Numbered from the stretch's first letter, positions 39,926-49,760 are shown. The stretch is DNA of 64,000 bases from Aurantiacibacter odishensis (GCF_003605195.1 NZ_QYOS01000025.1:310001-374000); one strand, 5' to 3'. A program made the numbers and translations. Notes: generated by a model not told the origin, from the sequence alone.

Positions 39926-42178
39926 GTGGGAGTACGAGGCATCTGGAAAGGATTTGGCGGCGAGCACGCCGAACCTGTCCGCGTGCCCGATGCAGAAGAA
40001 GCCGCATCCCTCGTCCCCGCTGTCAGCGATGCGGAGCGGCTGGACCTGCTCGGCAGCTTGGAAAGCAGCGACCTCACCTGGTTCTGGGCGACGGATAGCG
40101 GTGGCCGCCTGACCTACCTGTCGCCGCGCGCGCGGGCGCAATTCCAGCCAGATCGCGCGATATTCGGGAAACCGCTCGCCGACCTCGTGCAGACCATCCA
40201 GGACCCCGACGATCCGGGGGAGGGAAAGCCTATTTCCTTCATGCTCAGCGCGCGATCCAGCTTCACGGAAATGGTTGTCGGCCTAAAGGACGAGGGCGAA
40301 GACGCTGGCAAGAGAACAGGCGCAAACAGTTGGTGGCTGCTGACGGGCCGTCCGCAGTTCGACAGGAAGCGCGAGTTCTCCGGCTATCGCGGCATCGTGC
40401 AGGATATTACCGCGACCTACAAAGAGGAGCGCAGGAAGAGCCGCTTGGCCACTTTCGATGCCCTGACGGGGCTTGCCAACCGCCATCGCATGTCGCAGCG
40501 GCTGGCCGCGGCCCTGAATGCCAGCAAGGTCGAGAAACGCAGCTGTGCGTTGTTGATGCTGGACCTCGACCGTTTCAAGCAGGTGAACGACACGCTGGGC
40601 CATCCGGCCGGCGACGAGTTGCTGAAACAGGTTTCGCAGCGCTTGCAGCGTATCGCGCCCGCAGGCTCTGAAATCGGGCGCATCGGCGGTGACGAATTCC
40701 AGTTGATCGTTCCCGACATGGATGATCGCGGCAAGCTGGGCGATTGCGCGAACCGGATGATCCAGATGCTATCGCAGCCCTATTCGATCGACGGCAGCAG
40801 GGCGATCATCGGCACTTCGGTCGGCATTGCGATCGCGCCCTATGACGGCATCGAGCCGGACGAACTCGTCAAGGCGGCAGACCTTGCGCTTTATGCCGCC
40901 AAGGGTGGTGGTCGGGGCCAGTTCCGGTTTTATTCCAATGACCTGAAAGAAACGGCGGAAGATCGCCGGGAGATCGAGGAAGACCTGCGCGATGCCATCG
41001 CTGCGGGGCAACTGGAGATGCATTACCAGCCGCAGGTGGGCGCGCGGGATCACGTGGTGCGTGGTTTCGAGGCCCTGATGCGCTGGGATCACCCGGAGCA
41101 CGGCCCCATTTCGCCGGCCACGTTCATTCCGATTGCCGAACAGAGCAACCTGATCGACGGGCTGGGATCGTGGGCCTTGCAGCAGGCATGCATCGATGCC
41201 GCCCACTGGCCCGGAGACCTGCCGGTCTCGGTCAACGTCTCGGCCCGGCAATTCCTGAACGAGGACCTGCCCGCTGTCGTGAAAACCGCGCTGTCGAAGT
41301 CCGGCCTGCCGCCATCGCGCCTGGAACTGGAGATCACCGAATCCGTCTTCATGGGCGATGTCGGCAGCACGCAGGCCATGTTCGCGCAATTGCGAAAACT
41401 GGGCGTGAAGCTGGCGCTCGATGATTTCGGTACCGGCTATTCGTCGCTCTCCTATTTGCGCAAGGCTCCGTTCGACAAGATCAAGATCGACCAGAGCTTC
41501 GTGCGCGGGTGTGCGCAGGACGGCGGGACGGGCACCGCCATCATCCAGGCGATCGCCAGCCTTGCCGGTGCCATGAACATGACCACCACCGCCGAGGGGG
41601 TGGAGGCCATGGACGAACTGGCTAGCGTGAGCAGCCTCGATATTGACCTCGTCCAGGGCTTCATCTTCTCGCGCGCTGTTTCGCACGAGGAGGTGCTGGA
41701 AAAGCTTTGCTCCGGCGAACTGCGTTACGAGCCCGTCGGTCCTGCCCGGCACAGGTCGGGGCGGCGCACGCTTTTCCGCCGCGTGGGCGTGGTGCACGAG
41801 GATCATCATTACGTGGCCATGCTGCGCGACCTCTCGCGCACCGGCGCGCGCATCGAAGGGCTGCTCGATGTGCCCATCGGTACCGAACTGGTGCTGGACC
41901 TTGGCGAGGGGCAGATCGTGGTGGGCCGGGTGCGCCGGTCGCAGGATGCGACGCAGGGCATCGAATTCGAAGTGCCGCTGGTGTCGGACGGGGCGGGCGG
42001 ACTGTGCACCCGGCACCGCGTCTCGCCCTACATGCTCGCCGCCATCGGCATGCCCTTGCGTGCGCTCGGCAGCGGCCATCACCTGGCGGCGGCAGCTGCG
42101 GGGAGCGCTGGCTCGCCATCCGGCAGGCCGCGCTTCATGCAGGTGGACGTGGGCGGGGGCGCAGCTCGCGCGGGTTAG
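39926..42178 (+). CDS. Soluble PAS-GGDEF-EAL-PilZ c-di-GMP protein
   Basis: This 750-residue protein lacks membrane helices but otherwise repeats the layout of its upstream neighbour. It has PAS (about 45-165, WFWATDSGGRLTYLSPRA), GGDEF (about 180-340, active site RIGGDEFQLI, no RxxD site), EAL (about 355-600, GFEALMRW, DDFGTGYSSLSYLRKAP and KIDQSFVRG) and PilZ (about 620-700, DLSRTGARIEG). A 50-residue low-complexity tail follows. All key EAL residues appear present, so it could be bifunctional. The start is GTG at 39926 with GAGG nine bases upstream, 43 bases after the first gene, so probably one operon. The pair looks like a duplication with loss or gain of the membrane anchor. Confidence 0.88.
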   Translation: MGVRGIWKGFGGEHAEPVRVPDAEEAASLVPAVSDAERLDLLGSLESSDLTWFWATDSGGRLTYLSPRARAQFQPDRAIFGKPLADLVQTIQDPDDPGEGKPISFMLSARSSFTEMVVGLKDEGEDAGKRTGANSWWLLTGRPQFDRKREFSGYRGIVQDITATYKEERRKSRLATFDALTGLANRHRMSQRLAAALNASKVEKRSCALLMLDLDRFKQVNDTLGHPAGDELLKQVSQRLQRIAPAGSEIGRIGGDEFQLIVPDMDDRGKLGDCANRMIQMLSQPYSIDGSRAIIGTSVGIAIAPYDGIEPDELVKAADLALYAAKGGGRGQFRFYSNDLKETAEDRREIEEDLRDAIAAGQLEMHYQPQVGARDHVVRGFEALMRWDHPEHGPISPATFIPIAEQSNLIDGLGSWALQQACIDAAHWPGDLPVSVNVSARQFLNEDLPAVVKTALSKSGLPPSRLELEITESVFMGDVGSTQAMFAQLRKLGVKLALDDFGTGYSSLSYLRKAPFDKIKIDQSFVRGCAQDGGTGTAIIQAIASLAGAMNMTTTAEGVEAMDELASVSSLDIDLVQGFIFSRAVSHEEVLEKLCSGELRYEPVGPARHRSGRRTLFRRVGVVHEDHHYVAMLRDLSRTGARIEGLLDVPIGTELVLDLGEGQIVVGRVRRSQDATQGIEFEVPLVSDGAGGLCTRHRVSPYMLAAIGMPLRALGSGHHLAAAAAGSAGSPSGRPRFMQVDVGGGAARAG

Positions 42179-42237
42179 GCAGGTCCAGCCTGCATATTCC
42201 GGCTGACAGTCCCTCGCCACGCGGCTAAAGGCGCGGC

Positions 42238-44055
42238 ATGACCGACCTCGCCCGTATCCGCAATTTCTCCATCATCGCCCATATCGACCACGGCAAGTCC
42301 ACGCTGGCGGATCGCATGATCCAGCACTGCGGCGGCCTGACGGAGCGCGAGATGAGCGAGCAGGTGCTCGACAACATGGATATCGAGCGCGAACGCGGCA
42401 TCACCATCAAGGCGCAAACCGTGCGCCTGAACTACACCGCGAAGGACGGCGAGACCTACGAGCTCAACCTGATGGACACGCCGGGCCACGTCGACTTCGC
42501 CTACGAAGTGTCGCGCTCGCTGGCGGCCTGCGAAGGCGCGCTGCTGGTGGTGGACGCGGCGCAGGGCGTGGAGGCGCAGACGCTCGCCAACGTTTACCAG
42601 TCGATCGAGCACGACCACGAGATCGTGCCCGTCATCAACAAGATCGACCTGCCCGCCGCCGAACCGGAAAAGGTGAAGGCCGAGATCGAGGACATCATCG
42701 GCCTCGACGCGAGTGACGCGGTGCTCACCAGCGCCAAGTCCGGCATCGGCATCGAGGACGTGCTGGAAGCGCTGGTGAAACGCATTCCGGCCCCCACTGG
42801 AGACCGTGACGCACCGCTCAAGGCCATGCTGGTCGATAGCTGGTACGACCCCTACCTCGGCGTCGTCATCCTGGTGCGCGTGATGGACGGCGTCATCAGG
42901 AAGGGCCTCGAGGTCAAGTTCATGCAGGGCGGTACGCAGCACCTGATCGACCGGGTCGGCTGCTTCAAGCCCAAGCGCACCGACCTGCCGGAGATCGGGC
43001 CGGGCGAGATCGGCTTCATCACCGCGCAGATCAAGGAAGTCGAACAGGCCCGCGTGGGTGACACCATCACCACGGTGAAGAACGGCGCCACGGCCCCGCT
43101 GAAGGGCTATAAGGAAGTGCAGCCCGTGGTGTTCTGCGGCCTGTTCCCGGTGGACGCCGCTGATTTCGAGAAGCTGCGCGAATCAATCGGCAAGTTGCGC
43201 CTCAACGATGCCTCCTTCTCCTACGAGATGGAATCGAGCGCCGCGCTGGGCTTCGGCTTCCGCGCCGGTTTCCTCGGCCTGCTGCACCTGGAAATCATCC
43301 AGGAACGCCTCAGCCGCGAATACGATCTCGACCTCATCACCACCGCGCCATCGGTGGTCTACCGCGTGCACCTTGGCCACACGAAGAACGAGGACGCCAA
43401 GGTCATCGACATCCACAACCCCGCCGACTGGCCGGACGTGAACCGCATCGACATGATCGAGGAGCCGTGGATCAAGGCGGTGATCTACACCCCCGACGAA
43501 TACCTCGGCGCGATCCTGAAGCTGTGCCAGGACCGGCGCGGCATCCAGACCGACCTGACCTACGTCGGTGGCCGCGCGCAGGTGAGCTACGAATTGCCGC
43601 TGAACGAAGTGGTGTTCGACTTCTACGACCGTCTGAAATCGATCAGCCGCGGCTATGCCAGCTTCGATTACGAGCAGATCGGCCTGCGCGAAGGCGACCT
43701 CGTGAAGATGAACATCATGGTGAACGGGGAGCCGGTGGACGCGCTGTCCCTGATCGTCCACCGCTCCGTTGCCGAGGAGCGCGGCCGCGGCATGTGCGAG
43801 CGTCTGAAAGACCTGATCCCGCGCCACCTGTTCAAGATCCCGATCCAGGCCGCGATCGGCGGCAAGATCATCGCCCGCGAAACCATCGCCGCCCTGCGCA
43901 AGGACGTGACCGCCAAATGCTACGGCGGCGACATTACGCGCAAGAAGAAGCTGCTGGAGAAGCAGAAGAAGGGGAAGGCAAGGATGCGCGAGTATGGCAA
44001 CGTGAGCATCCCGCAGGAGGCTTTCATTGCCGCGCTGCGGATGGGCGAAGAGTAG
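42238..44055 (+). CDS. lepA: Elongation factor 4 (LepA)
   Basis: This 605-residue translational GTPase acts on stalled or misassembled ribosomes. The G domain shows [19 protein letters not shown] (P-loop), DMERERGI-type switch I ([15 protein letters not shown]), [18 protein letters not shown] and [14 protein letters not shown]. The C-terminal LepA-specific part includes [16 protein letters not shown]-like sequence ([19 protein letters not shown]). AAAGG is 7 bases before the ATG. The gene is single, converging on the Flp pilin gene. Confidence 0.97.
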   Translation: MTDLARIRNFSIIAHIDHGKSTLADRMIQHCGGLTEREMSEQVLDNMDIERERGITIKAQTVRLNYTAKDGETYELNLMDTPGHVDFAYEVSRSLAACEGALLVVDAAQGVEAQTLANVYQSIEHDHEIVPVINKIDLPAAEPEKVKAEIEDIIGLDASDAVLTSAKSGIGIEDVLEALVKRIPAPTGDRDAPLKAMLVDSWYDPYLGVVILVRVMDGVIRKGLEVKFMQGGTQHLIDRVGCFKPKRTDLPEIGPGEIGFITAQIKEVEQARVGDTITTVKNGATAPLKGYKEVQPVVFCGLFPVDAADFEKLRESIGKLRLNDASFSYEMESSAALGFGFRAGFLGLLHLEIIQERLSREYDLDLITTAPSVVYRVHLGHTKNEDAKVIDIHNPADWPDVNRIDMIEEPWIKAVIYTPDEYLGAILKLCQDRRGIQTDLTYVGGRAQVSYELPLNEVVFDFYDRLKSISRGYASFDYEQIGLREGDLVKMNIMVNGEPVDALSLIVHRSVAEERGRGMCERLKDLIPRHLFKIPIQAAIGGKIIARETIAALRKDVTAKCYGGDITRKKKLLEKQKKGKARMREYGNVSIPQEAFIAALRMGEE

Positions 44056-44101
44056 GGCGGCTCAGCCTTCCGTGTCGCCAAATGGCAGCGGCGCTTCGGT
44101 C

Positions 44102-44272
44102 CTACTGCACGCTGGCGTATTCGTCCTCGACGTGGCCGAACATCTCCGAAACCTCGGCGCGGACTTCGTTGAAGCTGCCCACCAGGGCAACGGCGATGAA
44201 GCTGGCGAGAAGGCCGTATTCGATGCCCGTGGCGCCGGTCTCGTCGGCAAGAAGGGCCTGGATATGGGCCAT
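44102..44272 (-). CDS. Flp/Fap-type pilin subunit (orphan)
   Basis: This 56-residue protein falls below common length cut-offs. Its first residues MAHIQALLADETG form a short leader. The class IVb prepilin motif follows with cleavage after Gly: G, then ATGIEYGLLASFIAVALVG, with Glu at +5 and Tyr at +6 of the mature protein. A short acidic C-terminal part, EVSEMFGHVEDEYASVQ, ends it. The motif is processed by TadV-type peptidases and assembled by Tad secretion systems for surface attachment. AGGAGA lies 9 bases before the ATG, strong support that it is real. No tad/cpa genes occur within the window. Confidence 0.88.
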   Translation of the reverse strand: MAHIQALLADETGATGIEYGLLASFIAVALVGSFNEVRAEVSEMFGHVEDEYASVQ

Positions 44273-44413
44273 GGTTCAAGTCTCCTGTACTAACGCGGCG
44301 GTCCCCACTGCCGCTCATGCAAGATGGATGCGGTGGGTTGCCACCTGCTTTCGCAGCGTCGTTAAGGAGATTTTTACCGTGATGGCGGCGTGCGCCGGGC
44401 GGCAGCCGTCGGC

Positions 44414-45439
44414 TCAGCCCGGCTTGCGGGCGGAAACGAGCGAATAGTAGCCTCCACCGCTGCGGTGCGCGCGCACGTCCTGGAACCCGGCGGCTTCCAG
44501 CAGGGCGCGAAATTCGGGGAGGGTATACTGCTTGCCCAGCGTGCCCAGCAGCATCATGATGCTGAAACTGGCGGCCTGCCAAGGGCCGGTGCCGTCGTCG
44601 TCCATCAGGATTTCGTGCAGGAAGATGCGCCCGCCCGGCTCTAGAGCATCGAAGCTCTTGCGGGAAAGCAGCGCGTTCGTCTCCTCCGACCAGTCATGAA
44701 AGATGTTGGCGAAAAAGTGCGCGTCGTGCCCGGTTGGCCAATCCTCTTCGAACATGTTCAGCCCGCACGTCGAGACGCGACCGGCAAGGCCTGCGGCATC
44801 GACGTGGTGCTGCGCTTCGGCCACCATTTCCTTCAGATCCAGCAGCGTCACCGCCATGCGCGGATTGGCGCGCGCGAATTCGACGCCGTAGACGCCCGAG
44901 CCGCAGCCCACGTCCAGCAGCGAGCGCACTTCGGAAAACACCGGCTGCATGGCTACGCCGCGTGCCGGCCCCATCGAATGGGCGTGCATGAAGTCGGATA
45001 TGCGCCTGGCTACTTCCGCGCTCATCGTGCCGCGTTCCCATTCGGGGCCGCCGGCCACCTTGTTATCGGGGCGAACGCCGGTGCGGACCATGGCGATCAG
45101 GTCTGCATCGATGGGGATACTCTCGCGGAAGCGGTAGAGGAAACCGCCCCAGTAGCCCTCGGCATCGGGGTGCAACCACATGCGCGCAGGTGGCGTGGCG
45201 GACCAGCGCCCGTCGCGCTTCTCCACGAGGTCAAGCGCCGCGAGGCCGCCCAGCAGCACGCCCAGGGCCCGCTCGTCCACCGCGAGGGCCTTTGCAAGCT
45301 CGGGCGTCGTCATTGCTGCGTCGCCCAGATGGCGGAAAAGCTCCAGTTCGTCGGCCACGGTCACAGCGGGCAGGGTGAACTGAGATTGCCAGATATCCCA
45401 GATGGCACGGTCGTCGGCGCCCGGCGGTAGCGGTCCCAT
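44414..45439 (-). CDS. SAM-dependent O-methyltransferase (family 2 type)
   Basis: This 341-residue protein has an N-terminal winged-helix dimerisation domain (about 15-110, ELAKALAVDERALGVLLGGL). A SAM-binding Rossmann domain follows, with motif I LLDVGCGSGVYGVEFARANP and the late GGRIFLHEILMDDDGTGP. This is the acetylserotonin/plant O-methyltransferase layout that also includes bacterial CrtF and BchU. The catalytic His-Asp segment NIFHDWSEETN is recognisable. The ATG at 45439 has GGAGGAA just upstream; the longer frame is rejected. It is divergent from the CmcJ-like gene. Substrate unknown. Confidence 0.85.
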   Translation of the reverse strand: MGPLPPGADDRAIWDIWQSQFTLPAVTVADELELFRHLGDAAMTTPELAKALAVDERALGVLLGGLAALDLVEKRDGRWSATPPARMWLHPDAEGYWGGFLYRFRESIPIDADLIAMVRTGVRPDNKVAGGPEWERGTMSAEVARRISDFMHAHSMGPARGVAMQPVFSEVRSLLDVGCGSGVYGVEFARANPRMAVTLLDLKEMVAEAQHHVDAAGLAGRVSTCGLNMFEEDWPTGHDAHFFANIFHDWSEETNALLSRKSFDALEPGGRIFLHEILMDDDGTGPWQAASFSIMMLLGTLGKQYTLPEFRALLEAAGFQDVRAHRSGGGYYSLVSARKPG

Positions 45440-45545
45440 AGTTCCTCCCTCTCCCATGCGATGCCCTGCGCTAGGCCCTTGTCCGCAGGCGAGGCATCGT
45501 GGCATGATCCTAACGAGCGTTACAGACGACGGGAAGAGGAAAGCC

Positions 45546-46454
45546 ATGGCCACTGTTGCAGCAGGCACGATCGAGGACGAGGCGAGGGCGGTGCGCGCGA
45601 TGATGCGCTACGTCGACGAGGGGGATTTCGTCACCCGCCGCTATGTTAGCCAGGGGCGCGAGATCAACACCGGCACCTACTCCGATCACGAAGTAATAAT
45701 CCGCGATGGAATGCCGATCCGCGATCATTTTTCGCTCGATACCCACGGCTTCACAATTGCCCGCAGCACCAGCGCGGTCAGCGATTTCCGTGACAAGGCA
45801 GAGGTCGAGCGGATCTACGAGCGCGAGGTGGAGGCCGACGTGCTGCGCCTGACGGACGCTGATAAGTGCGTGGCGCGGGGGTGGCTGCTGCGCACCAGCG
45901 GCGACCTGTCCGAGCACGCCAGCAAGAAAGTGAAGGGCTACACCCACCAGGGCGGCCTGCAACCGCCCGCGGGGGAGGCGCACGTCGATGTGAGCACCGC
46001 GACCGCGCAGCGCATGGCGGAGGCGACCTATGCGCAGGCCTTTCCGGACGGGCCGGGGTTCAGCCGCTTCCTCATCACCAGCCACTGGCGCACGTTCTCG
46101 CTGCCGCCGCAGGACATGCCGCTGGCGCTGTGCGACGGTCGCACGAGCTTTGGTGGGGAGGAAAAGACCAACACGCTGATGGTGGTGGACGAGTTTCCCG
46201 AAGGCGACGCGCTGACGGCTCCTGTCGAGGGAGAAGAGAACCTGCTGGCGGCCACGATCTTCTCGTATCACCCTTCTCACCGCTGGTGGTATTTCGCCGG
46301 GATGGAGCGGCACGACGTGCTGCTGTTCAAGTTCCATGACAGCAATCACGACGTGACGTGGCGCTGCCCGCATTCGGCCTTCTTCGATGGCTCTGCAACA
46401 AATCCGAACCCGCGCGAAAGCATCGAGTGCCGCAGCGTGGCCTTCTGGGAATAG
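45546..46454 (+). CDS. CmcJ/NvfI-family oxidoreductase
   Basis: This 302-residue protein belongs to the CmcJ-like group: N-terminal half with GTYSDHEVIIRDGMPIRDHF and HGFTIARSTSAVSDF. The central TSHWRTFSLPPQDMPLALCD is the conserved tryptophan-arginine block. The C-terminal WYFAGMERHDVLLFKFHDSN, followed by WRCPHSAFFDG, contains the likely metal-binding His and Asp residues. CmcJ works with a methyltransferase to add a methoxy group in cephamycin synthesis, and NvfI is an Fe/2-oxoglutarate endoperoxidase; the substrate here is unknown. The ATG at 45546 has AGAGGAAA upstream. It is divergent from an O-methyltransferase. Confidence 0.85.
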   Translation: MATVAAGTIEDEARAVRAMMRYVDEGDFVTRRYVSQGREINTGTYSDHEVIIRDGMPIRDHFSLDTHGFTIARSTSAVSDFRDKAEVERIYEREVEADVLRLTDADKCVARGWLLRTSGDLSEHASKKVKGYTHQGGLQPPAGEAHVDVSTATAQRMAEATYAQAFPDGPGFSRFLITSHWRTFSLPPQDMPLALCDGRTSFGGEEKTNTLMVVDEFPEGDALTAPVEGEENLLAATIFSYHPSHRWWYFAGMERHDVLLFKFHDSNHDVTWRCPHSAFFDGSATNPNPRESIECRSVAFWE

Positions 46455-46495
46455 CCTGCAGTCAGACCAGTCAATTCTGCGCCGGTTGCAGGCGC

Positions 46496-46531
46496 AAAAA
46501 AAGGGGGGCGGTGAAGCCCCCCTTCCTTTTT
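46496..46531. terminator. Bidirectional terminator between CmcJ-like gene and TonB receptor
   Basis: GGGGGGC, loop GGTGAA, GCCCCCC, flanked by seven A on the left and TTCCTTTTT on the right. It gives a U-run on both strands (T7 on the minus strand), so it can end both convergent transcripts. It lies 17 bases after the receptor stop. Confidence 0.92.
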
Positions 46532-46547
46532 GGTTCAAGCCGTAGGC

Positions 46548-49500
46548 TTAGAACTGTGCGCGGATACCGCCGTAGTAGCGACGACCCAGCGGATCGAAGA
46601 TCGCGCTGCCGCTGCCGGTGCCGAAGACACCAAGCGGCGGGTGCTTGTCGAACACGTTGTCGATACCGAAGTACACTTCGACATCTGCGGCCGAAATGTC
46701 GGTGACGTCCCAGCCGAAACGAATGTCGTGGTACAGAACTTCCGGATATTCGAGGATGTCGAACTGGTCGGGGTTCTGAGCCGGATCGTCATTCAGCGGG
46801 AACTGCGCTTCGTACGTCGTGGTCAGCTGCGGGCCGATGTAACGGGCACCGTAGCCGATGGTGATAGCACCGAACGTCACGTCGAGATCGTAAACGAACG
46901 AGTCCTTCGGATCGCCGAGCTCGCTGAGGAGACGGTTCTCGAACAGCGGGTTCGTCGGATCTTCGAAGTTGCTCGACGTGAACACGTGCGTGTAGATCAG
47001 ACGCGAGTTGATGACCACGTTCTCGCTGATCGCATTACGGTAAGAGACATCGACGTCGATACCTTCACGCTTACGCTGTGCGAAGTTCAGCGGCGAGATC
47101 AGCAGCGATCCCTGCAGCAGCGCTCCGGGTTGCTCGCCGTTGGGGCCAGTTGTCGGACCGTTACGCTCGAAGTTTGCGCAGAACTGGTTGTCCAGATCGG
47201 GCAAGTCGTAGCAGTTGTTAACGATCGTCTGACCGCCAACGGCAGCGATAACGTCGTTCACCGTGATGTCGTAGTAGTCCGCAGTGATCGAGAAGCCCGG
47301 CAGGAAGCTGGGCTGGTACACCGCACCGATCGTCAGCGAGTCCGAGGTTTCCTCGAACAGGTTGGCGTTCGGGCCCGAACGCGCTTCGATTGAAGCGCTG
47401 GCGTTGGCGAACTGCTGGTAGGCCGGATCGTCGAGGATGGCGCCCAGTTCCGCGCGGCAGTTTGCTGCACGGTTGGCCGAACCCTGGTTGATCTGGTTGG
47501 AACCGCAGGGATCGCGGAAGCCGTTCACAAAGGTCTGCGTCAGGTTACCCGAAGTTTCCGTGTAGTTAGGCGCGCGCACAGCACGTGCCCAGTTCGCACG
47601 GAAAGCCAGATCGCGGATCGGAGCCCAGCGGCCGCCAACATTGTAGGCGAACACCGTGCCAACAGCAGTGTTGTAATCCGACACACGGCCTGCAGCCGAG
47701 ATGGTGAATTCCTCGAAGAACGGACGATCGGCGAGGATCGGAACGCTGATTTCACCGAAGGCTTCCTTCACTTCGAGCGCACTCGGATCGAAGATGGGCA
47801 GCGGGTTGGTGAACGTCAGGTTCTGCTCGATGATCTCGTCAGCGCGGAAGAAGGCTTCTTCACGACGATACTCGGCACCCACAGCGAAGCCGATCGGCCC
47901 GCCCGGAAGTTCGAAGAAACCGCTGGTGTCGCCCGAGATGAACGCCACGGCGTTGTACTGTTCGAGCGTGCCGCTCGTGCCAGCGTCGGCCGTGATGTAA
48001 TCGCGGGCAGCTGCGTTATCGGGAGCGCCGAACGGGTTGTAGGGCACACAAGCCGCGATGTCGCCAGCCAGCTGCGGATTGGGGCCGAAGGCACCAAGCG
48101 GGAAGGCTGCATCGGGATCGAACTGCGAACGACACTTGATCTGGCCGTCTGCGGGATCGATGCCGGCATCCAGAGCAAGCACGAGGCGCTGGGTGAAGAT
48201 GTTACCCAGGTTCTCGATGTCTTCGTCCGTACGGCCGTAGTTGAATGCGACTTCGTAGTTCAGGTTCGACGAGATATCGCCGCGCGCACCCAAGACTGCC
48301 CGATAGGTTTCGCGAGTGGTATCCTGATCACGAATGCCCAGATCGAGGAAGCTCTTGTTCAGTGCGAAACGGTAGCTTCCGTCGTTGAGCGCAGCGATTG
48401 TCGCAGGCGTGATCGTGCCGGAGCCGATCAGGTCGTTGTTCGCATAGCCGCCCTTGAGGACCTGCTCACGGATGATGCCGCGAGCTTCGTCGTTCAGGAA
48501 TGGGTTGTCGAGACGTACGCGAACGCGCGGGTCGTTGAAACCACCGGTGAAGACGGATTGAAGAAACGACGGACCGGAGTTCGAACCGAGCGAATCGGCA
48601 CGGACGTACTTGCCTTCGAAGAACACTTCGAAGGCGGGCGAGAATTCATAAGAAGCCAGCAGGTTGCCGCTGTAACGCTCCAGTTCCGGATAGACCGAGA
48701 CCAGTTCGTCTTCGTTACCCGTCTGTCCGTTGCCGCCGATGAAACCACCGAACTGCGACGTGCTCGAACGGCTGTCGAAGGTCTGCGGAACGAGGTTTCC
48801 GGCGGCGTCGAAGATGAAGTTACAGTTGTAGGGCGTCGAAGCACCCAGAACCGTACCGCCGCAGGATCCGTCTGCCACGCGCTGCGGGAAGCCGATCAGG
48901 CCGTACCGGTGGATGGTGCCCGAACGCGTCGTCGTGGGGCTGAATACCGAATCGGGAATGCCGTCGGAACGCTGACCGGCAGGGTCGACGTTCGTGCGGA
49001 TGAAGCCGCCCGGAAAGCGATATTCGGGAATGTCGGAGGCGAAGATACGCTCCTGACGGGTGTATTCACCAGCGATCGTCACGTTACCGCGGCCATCGCC
49101 GAAGTTCATGCCGGCAACGCCGGAGATCAGGTAATTCTCACCTTCCATGAATTCGGGAACGCCGGCGCTTGCACGCAGGTCGATGCCTTCGAAATCATCC
49201 TTGAGGATGAAGTTGACCACACCGGCAATAGCGTCCGAACCGTAAACGGCCGAGCTACCGCCCGTTATGATATCGATACGGTCGATCAGCGCGGACGGGA
49301 TCGAGTTGATGTCGACAGCCGAAGCCGTGACTTGGACGTCAGCAGCGACGTGGCGGCGGCCGTTTACCAGGACGAGCGTACGCTCGATGCCGAGGCCGCG
49401 AAGGTCGAGCAGGTTGAGACCTGCAACGCCAATGCCGAGGCCGGGGTTCGACTGCGAAAAGGTGCTGCGCAGGGCAGGAAGATCGTTCAGCAGTTCGCCG

Positions 49501-49760
49501 ACGTTGTTTTCCGACTGCTTGTAAATGTCATCGCCACCGAAGTTGATGACGGGAACAGTCGAAGTCAGTTCCGGGCTGCGGATACGCGAGCCGGTAACAA
49601 CGATTGCGTTTTCTGAGGCAGCAGATTCGGGAGTCGAGACCGCAACCGGTGCTTCGTCCTGATCATCACCAGCGTCCTGAGCAAAAACCGGCGCGCTGAT
49701 AAGAGCGGTCGCGATTGCCAGGTTCGCCGTGGTGAGCCTTTTGGCGGTTGAGAATTTCAC
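46548..49760 (-). CDS. TonB-dependent outer-membrane receptor
   Basis: The 1070-residue receptor has a signal peptide (MKFSTAKRLTTANLAIATAL then ISAPVFAQ). After the NAIVVTGSRIRSPEL segment comes the plug domain (about 55-190), with LLNDLPALRSTFSQSNPG, LVLVNGRRHVAADVQ and IDRIDIITGGSSAVYGSDAI. A long 22-strand barrel follows, ending in aromatic Phe (GGIRAQF). Extracellular loops carry several close cysteine pairs (CGG to YNC, CRS to AAC, CGS to NC, NNC to FC), typical of large sphingomonad receptors whose ligands may be peptides, glycans or aromatics. The start is GTG at 49760 with AGGGA about 8 bases upstream; the longer frame lacks a proper signal peptide. No regulator or binding partner is adjacent. 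Confidence 0.9.
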   Translation of the reverse strand: MKFSTAKRLTTANLAIATALISAPVFAQDAGDDQDEAPVAVSTPESAASENAIVVTGSRIRSPELTSTVPVINFGGDDIYKQSENNVGELLNDLPALRSTFSQSNPGLGIGVAGLNLLDLRGLGIERTLVLVNGRRHVAADVQVTASAVDINSIPSALIDRIDIITGGSSAVYGSDAIAGVVNFILKDDFEGIDLRASAGVPEFMEGENYLISGVAGMNFGDGRGNVTIAGEYTRQERIFASDIPEYRFPGGFIRTNVDPAGQRSDGIPDSVFSPTTTRSGTIHRYGLIGFPQRVADGSCGGTVLGASTPYNCNFIFDAAGNLVPQTFDSRSSTSQFGGFIGGNGQTGNEDELVSVYPELERYSGNLLASYEFSPAFEVFFEGKYVRADSLGSNSGPSFLQSVFTGGFNDPRVRVRLDNPFLNDEARGIIREQVLKGGYANNDLIGSGTITPATIAALNDGSYRFALNKSFLDLGIRDQDTTRETYRAVLGARGDISSNLNYEVAFNYGRTDEDIENLGNIFTQRLVLALDAGIDPADGQIKCRSQFDPDAAFPLGAFGPNPQLAGDIAACVPYNPFGAPDNAAARDYITADAGTSGTLEQYNAVAFISGDTSGFFELPGGPIGFAVGAEYRREEAFFRADEIIEQNLTFTNPLPIFDPSALEVKEAFGEISVPILADRPFFEEFTISAAGRVSDYNTAVGTVFAYNVGGRWAPIRDLAFRANWARAVRAPNYTETSGNLTQTFVNGFRDPCGSNQINQGSANRAANCRAELGAILDDPAYQQFANASASIEARSGPNANLFEETSDSLTIGAVYQPSFLPGFSITADYYDITVNDVIAAVGGQTIVNNCYDLPDLDNQFCANFERNGPTTGPNGEQPGALLQGSLLISPLNFAQRKREGIDVDVSYRNAISENVVINSRLIYTHVFTSSNFEDPTNPLFENRLLSELGDPKDSFVYDLDVTFGAITIGYGARYIGPQLTTTYEAQFPLNDDPAQNPDQFDILEYPEVLYHDIRFGWDVTDISAADVEVYFGIDNVFDKHPPLGVFGTGSGSAIFDPLGRRYYGGIRAQF

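Noticed and set aside
38270-41640. Long direct DNA repeat between the two GGDEF-EAL genes suggesting a mobile element
   Set aside because: Similarity follows conserved protein motifs and differs at many third positions; no terminal repeats or transposase.
44370-44450. GTG-initiated mini-frame with a perfect Shine-Dalgarno (TAAGGAGA) on the plus strand
   Set aside because: Only about 24 codons, antisense to the 3' end of the methyltransferase gene; the site is likely coincidental.
48558-49616. 352-residue plus-strand frame opposite the TonB receptor
   Set aside because: Antisense shadow; the receptor has a signal peptide, plug and C-terminal aromatic signature on the other strand.
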